64,000 nt of DNA from Catellatospora vulcania (GTDB lineage: Bacteria > Actinomycetota > Actinomycetes > Mycobacteriales > Micromonosporaceae), in the NCBI RefSeq assembly GCF_009720385.1, contig NZ_ML769302.1, positions 1 through 64,000 on the forward strand. The letters run 5' to 3'. The number at the start of each line of letters is the position of its first letter. Position 1 is the stretch's first letter. Of the stretch, positions 8,857 through 16,332 are shown in pieces. The position numbers and the translations under genes are program-made. Under the pieces are notes generated by a model. It was not told the origin of the DNA. It did no database searches and saw only the letters and a program-made list of their open reading frames with translations.

Positions 8857-9558
8857 CTACCCCGCCGCTGCCGGTCGCCCACTTCTGGCCAGCCCGTTCA
8901 TCACACCTTCGATGAGCCAGTAGAGCTCACGGCCTCGTGGAACGGTGACCACGAGGCAGCCTCGGTACTCGACGCCCTGGTTGTGGCGGCCGGTCGACGG
9001 CGTATGCCGCTTCAGCGTCACGGAGCCGACGGCGCTTTCGGTCAGGTGCAACTGCTGCGCCCACCACGCCTGAACGACCGCCACCTCCGCCGACTCGTGA
9101 ATGCTCAGCCGGTACCGGAGATCATGCCGGGATCGGCCGGTCGACTCGACGAACCTCAGGAACAGCTCCACCAGTACCAGGTCGCTGTTGGTGAAGGTGA
9201 CCTGCCAGTCCGTCGGCCGCCATGGTTTGTGCTTGGCACCTTCGCTCCAGTAGAGCACTGCGCCCACCAGTAGCAACTCGCGCTCGGTGAGCCGCCCGAC
9301 CTGCACAGCCGTGGTGTCGACTACCTCGAGGTGGCGCTCGTCGCGCTGCCGGCGGTGCGCTGACCATTGCGCGTCCGTCATGCGTTTCGAGTGCTCGCGC
9401 CGTCGTGCGACGCGTTCGTCCGTGTCGGGCAGAGGCACGTGACGCACCCAGGTGAACGCCGTCGACCGTGCCACGCCCAGCCGCGCCGCGATCTCCGGGA
9501 CGGTCGAACCGGCCTCGCGCAGCGCTACCGCCTGCGCGCGCAGTTCCGCCTTGGCCAT
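8857..9558 (-). CDS. HTH protein with LAGLIDADG-like region, function unknown
   Basis: A 233-residue protein. The N-terminus (about 5-35) reads as a resolvase/transposase-style helix-turn-helix (LREAGSTVPEIAARLGVARS). The middle (about 95-150) has GAVLYWSEGAKHK followed by TFTNSDLVLVELFLRFVES, which resembles the first helix and following segment of LAGLIDADG homing endonucleases, although the acidic catalytic residue is Glu in WSEG. No intein or intron context is present. A TAAAAT hexamer lies 6 nt before the ATG, suggesting leaderless translation. It borders tRNA-Gln. I do not recognise a named family; the endonuclease resemblance is by eye. Confidence 0.7.
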   Translation of the reverse strand: MAKAELRAQAVALREAGSTVPEIAARLGVARSTAFTWVRHVPLPDTDERVARRREHSKRMTDAQWSAHRRQRDERHLEVVDTTAVQVGRLTERELLLVGAVLYWSEGAKHKPWRPTDWQVTFTNSDLVLVELFLRFVESTGRSRHDLRYRLSIHESAEVAVVQAWWAQQLHLTESAVGSVTLKRHTPSTGRHNQGVEYRGCLVVTVPRGRELYWLIEGVMNGLARSGRPAAAG

Positions 9559-9624
9559 GCGGTGATTTTAGGACAGGCGTACGACGCTCCCGGAGGAATT
9601 TCTCAACAGGCGGCTCTGTCAAAC

Positions 9625-9651
9625 TACGGTCCCGTAGGTTACGGTGTCGTA
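9625..9651. promoter_or_regulatory. Tandem TACGNNNNCGTA operator before the desaturase gene
   Basis: Two copies of the dyad TACGNNNNCGTA at 9625-9636 and 9640-9651, start to start 15 bp apart, within a near-direct repeat ACGGTNNCGTAGGT. This is the size and symmetry expected for a TetR-family dimer pair. The TetR-type gene two genes along the strand is the obvious candidate to bind it. The regulator is inferred. Confidence 0.6.
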
Positions 9652-9694
9652 GGTAGTACAAACCATGCCTTCCACCCAGCTCCAGCGAGGTGCC

Positions 9695-10684
9695 ATGACC
9701 ACGACAGCCATCGACACGCCTACCGGCACCGCGGCGACTGCACGCGGACAGAAGCCACTGACCGAGGGGGCCCAGTCCAAGGGCACCTTGATCGGGCTCT
9801 GGGCCTTCGTGGTCCTGCCGTTCCTGGCGCTGTTCGCTGTGGTCCCGGTCGCCTGGGGCGGCTGGCTGAACGTCACCGACGTGGTCATCTTCGCGGTGAT
9901 GTACGTGGTGACGGGGCTGGGCATCACCGTCGGCTACCACCGCTACCTGACGCACAGCTCGTTCAAGGCCACGCGCTGGCTGCGCGTGACGCTGGCGGTC
10001 TCCGGCGCGATGGCCGTGCAGGGCTCGCCGACCCAGTGGGTCGCCGACCACCGCCGTCACCACCAGTACTCCGACCTTGAGGACGACCCGCACTCGCCGT
10101 GGCGTTTCGGCAACTCCTTCAAGGGCCTGACCAAGGGCATGTTCCACGCCCACGTGGGCTGGCTGTTCGCCCGCGAGCTGTCCAACCGGGTCCGCTTCGC
10201 ACCGGACCTGCTGGCCGACAAGGACATCGCCAAGGTCGACAAGCTGTTCGGCCTGCTGTCGCTGACCACCGCGTTCGCGCCGGCCGTCGTCGGCGGTCTG
10301 GTGACCTGGTCGTGGCAGGGCGCGCTGACCGCGTTCTTCTGGGCCGGCCTGGTCCGCATCGGCCTGCTGCACCACGTCACCTGGGCGATCAACTCGGTCT
10401 GCCACGTGTACGGCGAGCGCCCGTTCGAGATGCGCGAGGGCGACAAGGCCTCCAACTTCTGGCCACTGGCGATCCTGTCGTTCGGCGAGAGCTGGCACAA
10501 CCTGCACCACTCGGACCCGACCAGCGCCCGGCACGGCGTGCTGCGCGGCCAGATCGACATCTCGGCCCGCGTGATCTGGTTCTTCGAGAAGTTCGGCTGG
10601 GCGACGAACGTCAAGTGGCCCAAGGCCGACCGGCTCAAGGCCAAGATGATCGACCGCGACGCCGAGCCCAAGCTGGCCCGGTGA
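9695..10684 (+). CDS. Acyl-CoA delta-9-type fatty acid desaturase
   Basis: Membrane di-iron enzyme that introduces a cis double bond into a fatty acyl chain, using O2 and reductant. All three histidine boxes are present: HRYLTH near residue 85, HRRHH near 120 and HNLHH near 260, separated by paired hydrophobic segments, in about 329 residues. I favour the ATG at 9695 with GAGG upstream; an ATG ten codons earlier is possible. A tandem TACGNNNNCGTA site precedes it and a TetR-family gene follows, consistent with lipid-responsive control as known for other actinobacterial desaturases. Confidence 0.93.
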   Translation: MTTTAIDTPTGTAATARGQKPLTEGAQSKGTLIGLWAFVVLPFLALFAVVPVAWGGWLNVTDVVIFAVMYVVTGLGITVGYHRYLTHSSFKATRWLRVTLAVSGAMAVQGSPTQWVADHRRHHQYSDLEDDPHSPWRFGNSFKGLTKGMFHAHVGWLFARELSNRVRFAPDLLADKDIAKVDKLFGLLSLTTAFAPAVVGGLVTWSWQGALTAFFWAGLVRIGLLHHVTWAINSVCHVYGERPFEMREGDKASNFWPLAILSFGESWHNLHHSDPTSARHGVLRGQIDISARVIWFFEKFGWATNVKWPKADRLKAKMIDRDAEPKLAR

Positions 10685-10713
10685 CCGTCGACACGACGGG
10701 CACACCATCGCCG

Positions 10714-10738
10714 CCCTCATCCTCCTGGCAGGATGGGG
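10714..10738 (+). promoter_or_regulatory. Hairpin covering the TetR gene's ribosome-binding site
   Basis: CCC-T-CATCCT pairs with AGGATGGGG around the loop CCTGGC. The 3' arm is the purine-rich segment immediately before the GTG at 10741, so the stem would hide that ribosome-binding site, or simply end the desaturase transcript. Confidence 0.45.
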
Positions 10739-10740
10739 GC

Positions 10741-11421
10741 GTGGCAGACGACTCCCGTGACGCCCGGCCGGCCGGACGGCAGCCTGCACCGCCGAAGACC
10801 GGCTCACGGGTACGCATGAGCTTCTCTCAGCGCCGTGAGCAGCTGATCGCCGTGGGGCGGCAGCTTTTCGCCGAGCGCGGTTTCGACGCGACCTCGATCG
10901 AGGAGATCGCCTCCCGTGCCAAGGTTTCCAAGCCCGTGGTGTACGAGCACTTCGGCGGTAAGGAAGGCCTGTATGCCGTCGTGGTGGACCGCGAGGTCAC
11001 CTCGCTGCTGAACCGGGTCACCTCCGCCCTGACCGCGGGGCATCCACGCGAACTGCTGGAGCAGGCGGCGCTGGCGCTGCTGGACTACATCGAGGAGGAG
11101 ACCAACGGCTTCCGCGTGCTGGTGCGCGAGTCGCCGGTGATGTCCTCGTCGGGCAACTTCTCCTCGGTCCTCAACGACGTCGCGCACCAGGTCGAGCACA
11201 TCCTCGGGGCCGAGTTCAAGACGCGGGGGTACGACCCGAAGCTGGCCGAGCTGTACTCGCAGGCGCTGGTGGGCATGGTGGCGCTGACCGGCCGCTGGTG
11301 GCTGGAGGTGCGCAAGCCGCGCAAGGAGACGGTGGCCGCGCACCTGGTCAACCTGTGCTGGAACGGTCTGGCCCAATTGGAGCCCAAGCCCGCCCTGCTG
11401 ACCCGCAAGGGCGTCAAGTAG
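10741..11421 (+). CDS. TetR/AcrR-family transcriptional regulator
   Basis: A 226-residue one-component repressor. After a 25-residue basic, Pro-rich leader, the DNA-binding domain runs from about 30 to 75: REQLIAVGRQLFAERGFDA, then TSIEEIASRAKVSKPVVYEHFGGKEGLYA, the typical TetR helix-turn-helix. The C-terminal helical domain would bind the ligand, plausibly an acyl-CoA given the desaturase 57 bp upstream. The GTG is preceded by GGATGGGGG; an ATG at 10816 would shorten the protein but keep the DNA-binding domain. Regulation of the desaturase is inferred from adjacency and from the dyads at 9625-9651. Confidence 0.9.
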   Translation: MADDSRDARPAGRQPAPPKTGSRVRMSFSQRREQLIAVGRQLFAERGFDATSIEEIASRAKVSKPVVYEHFGGKEGLYAVVVDREVTSLLNRVTSALTAGHPRELLEQAALALLDYIEEETNGFRVLVRESPVMSSSGNFSSVLNDVAHQVEHILGAEFKTRGYDPKLAELYSQALVGMVALTGRWWLEVRKPRKETVAAHLVNLCWNGLAQLEPKPALLTRKGVK

Positions 11422-11424
11422 CCG

Positions 11425-11919
11425 CTACTTGTTGGCGTGCGGCTTGACGGCGAACTTGTCGCCGGGGCGGGTGCTGTGGCGCAGCACCTCTTCGGCGATG
11501 GACTCGGCCGGTGTGCCGACCTTGCCGTACATCCCGGCGATCAGCATGATCGTGCCGAGGATGAACGAGACCACGCAGGTGGAGATCTCGAAGTTGAGCT
11601 TGTTCGCCGGGGTCTGCATGACCGTCAACATGATGAGGCCGGCGAGCATGAAGACCGCGCCGCCGAAGATGTTGATGAAGTGGTCGATGTTGCGGCCGAT
11701 GATGGCGCCGCCGAGCACGATCGCGCCGACGATGACGGACAGCCACGCGAACGCGGGGTTGGTCTTCAGCCCGAGTGCCTCGATGTCGGCGCGGCTGAAG
11801 AACGGTTCACCGGCGGTGCGGATGGCGCCGACGATGCCGAACACCAGCAGGTACGCACCCGACAGTCCCGCCAGGAAGCGCCACTGGGGCCTTAGTCGGT
11901 GATTGACCGGAAGATGCAT
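11425..11919 (-). CDS. DUF4383 membrane protein (downstream paralogue)
   Basis: A 164-residue protein with four predicted membrane segments (about 14-34, 52-75, 82-103, 112-134) and the DUF4383 hallmarks NHRLRPQWRFLAGLSG, GLKTNPAFAW and GRNIDHFINIFGG. Its function is unknown. It is about half identical by eye to the next gene upstream, so the two are a tandem duplication. The start is the ATG at 11919, directly before MHLPVNH, matching the MPVNH start of its paralogue. Confidence 0.85.
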   Translation of the reverse strand: MHLPVNHRLRPQWRFLAGLSGAYLLVFGIVGAIRTAGEPFFSRADIEALGLKTNPAFAWLSVIVGAIVLGGAIIGRNIDHFINIFGGAVFMLAGLIMLTVMQTPANKLNFEISTCVVSFILGTIMLIAGMYGKVGTPAESIAEEVLRHSTRPGDKFAVKPHANK

Positions 11920-11928
11920 GACCTCAGT

Positions 11929-11955
11929 GTCCCGCCGGGAGTGTCCCGGCGGGAC
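11929..11955 (-). terminator. 12-bp perfect hairpin between the DUF4383 paralogues
   Basis: Arms GTCCCGCCGGGA (11929-11940) and TCCCGGCGGGAC (11944-11955) are exact complements with a 3-nt loop. The very stable GC stem lies after the upstream DUF4383 stop and 9 bp before the start codon of the downstream copy. It has no U-tract. Confidence 0.65.
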
Positions 11956-11969
11956 CGTTTCACGGCAAA

Positions 11970-12431
11970 TCAGGCCACGCCGACGCGGTGCTTCTCTTCC
12001 GCGGCGGCCTTGGCGGCCGGGCCGACCTTGACGTACATGCCGGCGGTGAACAGGACCGACCCGATGAGGTACGAGACGATGCAGGTCGCCATGGTGAAGT
12101 TGAGCACATTCGAGTCGGTGTGCATCAGCGCCAGCATCGCGGTGCCCACGAGCATGAAGCCGGCGCCGACCCACATGTCGACGAAGCGGTCCAGGTTGCG
12201 GCCCACCAGCGTGGCCAGCAGCACGACGGCCCCGGCGGCGATGCTCGCGTACGAGAAGGCGGGGTTGGTCTTCAGCCCGAGCGCGCTGGCCTCGCCCTGG
12301 TTGAGCAACGGCTCGCCCTGGCTGTCGAGGTAGCCGAGCACACCGAACGCCAGCACGAACAGCCCGGCGAGCAGGGCCAGCCCGCGGTAGAGCGGGCGAA
12401 GGGAGTGGTTGACGGGCATGTGGGAAGCCAT
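11970..12431 (-). CDS. DUF4383 membrane protein (upstream paralogue)
   Basis: A 153-residue, four-helix membrane protein with the same NHSLRPLYRG, GLKTNPAFSY and GRNLDRFVDMW blocks as its downstream neighbour. GGAG lies 7 nt before the ATG. DUF4383 proteins are common in Actinobacteria and have no assigned role. Hairpins at 11929-11955 and 12455-12495 bracket this gene, so it may be transcribed on its own. Confidence 0.85.
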   Translation of the reverse strand: MASHMPVNHSLRPLYRGLALLAGLFVLAFGVLGYLDSQGEPLLNQGEASALGLKTNPAFSYASIAAGAVVLLATLVGRNLDRFVDMWVGAGFMLVGTAMLALMHTDSNVLNFTMATCIVSYLIGSVLFTAGMYVKVGPAAKAAAEEKHRVGVA

Positions 12432-12454
12432 GTCGCAGCTCCGGCGGGGACGAG

Positions 12455-12495
12455 GGGTCAGGGGAAGCGTGAGGTTATCAGGCCTCCCCTGACCC
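12455..12495 (-). terminator. Terminator after the ABC-F gene
   Basis: Arms GGGTCAGGGGA (12455-12465) and TCCCCTGACCC (12485-12495) are exact complements, with a 19-nt loop. It follows the ABC-F stop codon and precedes the DUF4383 gene. Confidence 0.65.
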
Positions 12496-12515
12496 GCTTT
12501 CCGCCAGTGCGGGCG

Positions 12516-14315
12516 CTACTCGGAGATCAGCTCCGCGAGGTTGAGCCACTCGTCTTCGAGCAGCCCGCGCTCGTCCTGCAGCGCCTTGAGGCTCGCGTCC
12601 AGTTCGGCGATCTTCGCGAAGTCGGTGGCGTGCTCGGCCATCTGCGCGTGCACCTTCGCGACCCGCTGGTCGAGCTTGTCGATCTGCCGCTCGACCCGCG
12701 ACACCTCTTTCTTCGCCGCGCGTACCTCGGCCGCGCTCGGCCCGCCGGTGCGTTCGGCCTTCAGCTCCTTGACCGTCGCCGACGAGGCCGCGACCCGGGC
12801 CGCATCGTGGTCGACGCGCTGCAGGTACTCGTCGACGCCGCCGGGCAGGTGCCGGATCTTGCCGTCGCCGAGCAGGCCGTACACCTTGTCGCAGACGCGT
12901 TCGACCAGGTAGCGGTCGTGGCTGGCGACGACCATCGTGCCGGGCCAGGTGTCGAGCAGGTCCTCCAGCGAGGCCAGGGTGTCGGTGTCCAGGTCGTTGG
13001 TCGGCTCGTCGAGGATCAGCACGTTCGGCTCACCGGCCAGCAGGCGCAGCAGCTGCAGCCGCCGGCGCTCGCCACCGGACAGGTCGGACACCGGGGTCCA
13101 CACCCGGCGGTCGGTGAAGCCGAAGATCTCGGCCAGTTGCGACGCGGACAGCTCCCGGTCGCCGAGCTTGACCCGCCGCGCCACCTGCTCGACGGCCTCC
13201 AGCAGCCGCAGCTCGCCGGGCAGCTCCGCGAGCTCCTGGGACAGGAACGCGGGCCGCACCGTCTGGCCGGCACGGAAACCGGTCGCCTCGGTGACCCTCG
13301 CCAGCAGGCGCAGCAGCGTCGACTTGCCCGCGCCGTTCGCGCCGAGCAGCGCGATCCGGTCGCCGGGGCCGACGTGCCAGGTGACGTCGTCCAGGATCAG
13401 CTTCGGCCCGGCGTACAGGGTGACGTTCTCCAGGTCGTACACCTGGCGGCCGAGCCGGGCGGTGGCCAGTTTGGCCAGGGTGACCTGGTCGCGGGCCTCG
13501 GGCACGTCGGCGATGAGCGCGTTGGCGGCGTCGATGCGGAACTTGGGCTTCGAGGTGCGGGCCGGCGGGCCGCGGCGCAGCCAGGCGATCTCCTTGCGGA
13601 GCAGGTTCTGGCGGCGGGACTCGGTCACCGCGGCGACCCGCTCCCGCTCGGCGCGGGCCAGGATCCACGCGGCGAAGCCGCCGTCGTACGCCCGCACCTG
13701 GAGGTCGGCGACCTCCCAGATGCGGTTGCAGACCTCGTCGAGGAACCACCGGTCGTGGGTGACCACGATCAGCGCTCCGCGCAGGCTCTCGTTGAGGTAG
13801 CGGGCCAGCCAGTTGACGCCCGCGATGTCGAGGTGGTTGGTGGGCTCGTCGAGGATCAGCAGGTCGGTCGGGCGCACCAGCAGCGCGGCCAGCGCGATGC
13901 GCCGCCGCTCGCCGCCGGACATCGTGCCGACCGGCTGGTCCAGCCCGAGGCCCGGCATGCCGAGGCCGTCGAGGATGTGGCGGACGCCGGAGTCACCGGC
14001 CCACTCGTGCTCGGCCTCGAACGCGGCGGGCAGCCAGGCGTCGCCCAGCACCACGTCGCGCACGGTCAGGTCCGGGGCCAGGTCCAGCGCCTGTGGCAGC
14101 GCGGACACGCGCAGGTCGCGGCGGTGCGTGACGCGCCCGGTATCGGGGTCCTCGGCCTTGGTCAGCATCCGCAGCAGGGTCGACTTGCCCGCGCCGTTGA
14201 GGCCGACCACGCCGATCCGGTCCGCGTCGTCCAGCCCTAGGGAGACGTCGGTGAGCAGGGGGCCGGTCGGGCCGTAACCCTTGCTCACCCGGTCGAGATT
14301 GATGATGTTGGCCAT
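12516..14315 (-). CDS. ABC-F family ATPase, Uup-like, with C-terminal coiled coil
   Basis: A soluble protein of about 599 residues with two ABC ATPase domains and no membrane segments. Domain 1 has GLNGAGKST (near 38), signature SGGERRR and LILDEPTNHLD; domain 2 has GANGAGKST (near 325), SGGERRR and LILDEPTNDLD. The linker is followed by a C-terminal helical hairpin (about 520-599, SRVERQIDKLDQRVAKVHAQ) as in Uup, which acts at the ribosome or on branched DNA. The ATG at 14315 is 8 nt past the ispE stop, so expression is likely coupled to it. A role in antibiotic resistance is possible but not indicated. Confidence 0.9.
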   Translation of the reverse strand: MANIINLDRVSKGYGPTGPLLTDVSLGLDDADRIGVVGLNGAGKSTLLRMLTKAEDPDTGRVTHRRDLRVSALPQALDLAPDLTVRDVVLGDAWLPAAFEAEHEWAGDSGVRHILDGLGMPGLGLDQPVGTMSGGERRRIALAALLVRPTDLLILDEPTNHLDIAGVNWLARYLNESLRGALIVVTHDRWFLDEVCNRIWEVADLQVRAYDGGFAAWILARAERERVAAVTESRRQNLLRKEIAWLRRGPPARTSKPKFRIDAANALIADVPEARDQVTLAKLATARLGRQVYDLENVTLYAGPKLILDDVTWHVGPGDRIALLGANGAGKSTLLRLLARVTEATGFRAGQTVRPAFLSQELAELPGELRLLEAVEQVARRVKLGDRELSASQLAEIFGFTDRRVWTPVSDLSGGERRRLQLLRLLAGEPNVLILDEPTNDLDTDTLASLEDLLDTWPGTMVVASHDRYLVERVCDKVYGLLGDGKIRHLPGGVDEYLQRVDHDAARVAASSATVKELKAERTGGPSAAEVRAAKKEVSRVERQIDKLDQRVAKVHAQMAEHATDFAKIAELDASLKALQDERGLLEDEWLNLAELISE

Positions 14316-14323
14316 GATGCTGG

Positions 14324-15280
14324 TCAGCCTATCCGGGCGCCGTGCACTGCTCCGTACGCCTGCTGCACCCCGCGGCACAGCCCCGACTCGCGCAGCGCTG
14401 CCGCGAGGTCGGCCCCGTGGGCCTCGTCACGGGCCAGGAAGACACAGGTCGGGCCGCTGCCGGAGACCAGGCTGGCCAGCGCGCCGGCCTTGTCGCCCAC
14501 GTCGAGCGTGTCGGCCAGCGCGGGGCGCAGCGACAGCGCCGCCGCCTGCAGGTCGTTGCCGAGGACCGCGCCGAGCACCGCCGGGTCCCGCTGGCGCAGC
14601 GCGCTGAGCAGGTCGTCGCTGCTGTTCAGCGGGGCGGGTGCGGTGCCCGCGGCACGCATGCGGTCCAGCTCGCCGTACACCTGCGGGGTGGACAGGCCGC
14701 CGTCGGCGAACGCCACCACCCAGTGCCACCGGTTGGCGCGGGCCAGCACCGGGCTGACCGCCTCGCCGTGGCCGGTGCCCAGCGCGGTGCCGCCGTACAG
14801 CAGGAAGGGCACGTCGGAGCCGAGCGTCGCGGCGATCCGGGCCAGCTCGTCACGGCCCAGGCCGGTGCCCCACAGGGCGTCCAGCGCGACCAGGGTCGCG
14901 GCGGCGTCGGCGGAACCGCCGGCCAGGCCGCCCGCGAGCGGGATCGTCTTGCGCAGGTGCAGCCGGGCGTGGGCGGGCACCTTGGCGGTCGCGGCCAGCG
15001 CGTGCGCGGCGCGGATGATCAGGTTGCTGTCGTCGAGCTCCAGCTCACCGACGCCCTCGCCCTGCATGGTCAGGCTCAGCGTGTCCCCGGACCGCGCGGT
15101 GACCTCGTCGTAGACGGAGATGGCGTGATACACGGTGTGCAGCTCGTGGTAGCCGTCGGACCGCAGCGGGCCGACCCCGAGGTGCAGGTTGATCTTCGCG
15201 GGCACCCTCACCCGGACCGGCCCTGACGAGGCTCCCGCCAGGTCATCGTCGTCGTCGCCGAGCGTCCATGCCTCTGTCAC
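14324..15280 (-). CDS. ispE: 4-diphosphocytidyl-2-C-methyl-D-erythritol kinase
   Basis: GHMP-family kinase that phosphorylates the 2-OH of CDP-methylerythritol in the MEP pathway to isoprenoids. The 318 residues include VRVRVPAKINLHLGVG near 25, with the catalytic Lys region, and the ATP-binding loop PLAGGLAGGSADAAATL near 115; the C-terminal LVSGSGPTCV motif is also present. It uses GTG, and TACGCT ends 7 nt before it, which suggests a leaderless mRNA. ksgA lies upstream and the ABC-F gene downstream, the standard actinobacterial ksgA-ispE-abcF order. Confidence 0.95.
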   Translation of the reverse strand: MTEAWTLGDDDDDLAGASSGPVRVRVPAKINLHLGVGPLRSDGYHELHTVYHAISVYDEVTARSGDTLSLTMQGEGVGELELDDSNLIIRAAHALAATAKVPAHARLHLRKTIPLAGGLAGGSADAAATLVALDALWGTGLGRDELARIAATLGSDVPFLLYGGTALGTGHGEAVSPVLARANRWHWVVAFADGGLSTPQVYGELDRMRAAGTAPAPLNSSDDLLSALRQRDPAVLGAVLGNDLQAAALSLRPALADTLDVGDKAGALASLVSGSGPTCVFLARDEAHGADLAAALRESGLCRGVQQAYGAVHGARIG

Positions 15281-15386
15281 GCCGACCAGCGTACTGGCCC
15301 CACCCCGATCACCCGCCGCCGCAGCACCCCGCTCCCACGTGCCCTGCCCACGGCGATCCGACGCGGCCTGCCGACCCCGCCTTATG

Positions 15387-15449
15387 TAGACGTTGGCCTA
15401 TCTGGATGACAATTCTGCGATCGAACTCATCCAGATAGGCCAACGTCTA
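15387..15449. repeat. Palindromic repeat family A, copy 2
   Basis: Arms 15387-15409 and 15427-15449 are exact 23-nt complements around a 17-nt loop containing GCGATCGAAC. The outer core is TAGACGTTGGCCTAT, the inner part CTGGATGA. It lies 16 bp past the ksgA stop codon and about 100 bp upstream of ispE. Confidence 0.88.
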
Positions 15450-15465
15450 TGAAGAACGTTGGCGG

Positions 15466-16323
15466 TCAGCCCTTCGCGGCGGCCAGGGCGGCGAAGGCGT
15501 GCACGTCGAGCTGTTCGCCGCGGGCCGACGGGTCGATGCCGGCCTTGCGCAGCAGCGCCTCGGCCTCAGGGGGGCTGCCCGCCCAGCCGGCCAGCGCGGC
15601 CCGCAACGTCTTGCGGCGCTGCGCGAACGCGGCGTCGACCACCGCGAACACCGCCTCCCGCGCGACGTCGTCGCGGGGCGGCTCCCGGCGAGTGAAGGAC
15701 ACCAGGCCGGAGTCCACGTTGGGCATCGGCCAGAACACCGCGGGCGGCACCTTGCCGGCCTGGCGGGACGAGGCATACCAGGCGAGTTTCACCGACGGGA
15801 TGCCGTAGATCTTGCTGCCGGGCGCGGCGGTGAGCCGGTCGGCGACCTCCTTCTGCACCATGACCAGGCCGTGCCTGATCCCGGGCAGCTCCGCCAGCAG
15901 GTGCAGCACCACCGGCACGGCGACGTTGTACGGCAGGTTCGCCACCAGCGCCGTGGGCGGCGGGTCGAACTCGGCCGCGGTGACGCGCATGGCGTCGCCA
16001 TTGTGGATGGTGAGCCGGTCGACGAGCCCGGGGGCGCGCTCGGCGGCGGTCGCGCCGAGTGCCGCGGCCAGCGGCGGGTCGATCTCCACCGCGTGCACGT
16101 GGGCCGCGTACGGGAGCAGGCCCAGGGTCAGCGAGCCCAGGCCGGGCCCGACCTCGACGGCGACGTCGGCGGGGTCGAGCTCGGCGGCGGCCACGATGCG
16201 CCGGATGGTGTTGGGGTCGTGCAGGAAGTTCTGCCCGAGCTTCTTGGTCGGCGCGACACCGAGCCGCGCGGCCAGCTCCCGGATCTCCGCCGGGCCGAGC
16301 AGTCTTGCCTGTTCAACGGTCAC
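15466..16323 (-). CDS. ksgA: 16S rRNA dimethyladenosine transferase
   Basis: SAM-dependent enzyme that dimethylates two adjacent adenines in the 3' hairpin of 16S rRNA late in 30S assembly; its loss gives kasugamycin resistance. The 285 residues show [12 protein letters not shown] near 28, the SAM site [11 protein letters not shown] near 58 and the catalytic NLPYN near 130. The GTG start lies 6 nt after TAGCCT, a leaderless arrangement. It follows the cytochrome P450 gene by only 9 bp, but the -10-like hexamer there suggests its own promoter. Confidence 0.96.
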   Translation of the reverse strand: MTVEQARLLGPAEIRELAARLGVAPTKKLGQNFLHDPNTIRRIVAAAELDPADVAVEVGPGLGSLTLGLLPYAAHVHAVEIDPPLAAALGATAAERAPGLVDRLTIHNGDAMRVTAAEFDPPPTALVANLPYNVAVPVVLHLLAELPGIRHGLVMVQKEVADRLTAAPGSKIYGIPSVKLAWYASSRQAGKVPPAVFWPMPNVDSGLVSFTRREPPRDDVAREAVFAVVDAAFAQRRKTLRAALAGWAGSPPEAEALLRKAGIDPSARGEQLDVHAFAALAAAKG

Positions 16324-16332
16324 GCCATCAGG

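Noticed and set aside
11988-14240. A 750-codon open frame on the plus strand opposite the ABC-F gene
   Set aside because: It is antisense to an intact ABC-F ATPase, has Arg/Gln/Val/Asp-biased composition typical of reverse frames in GC-rich DNA and no motif.
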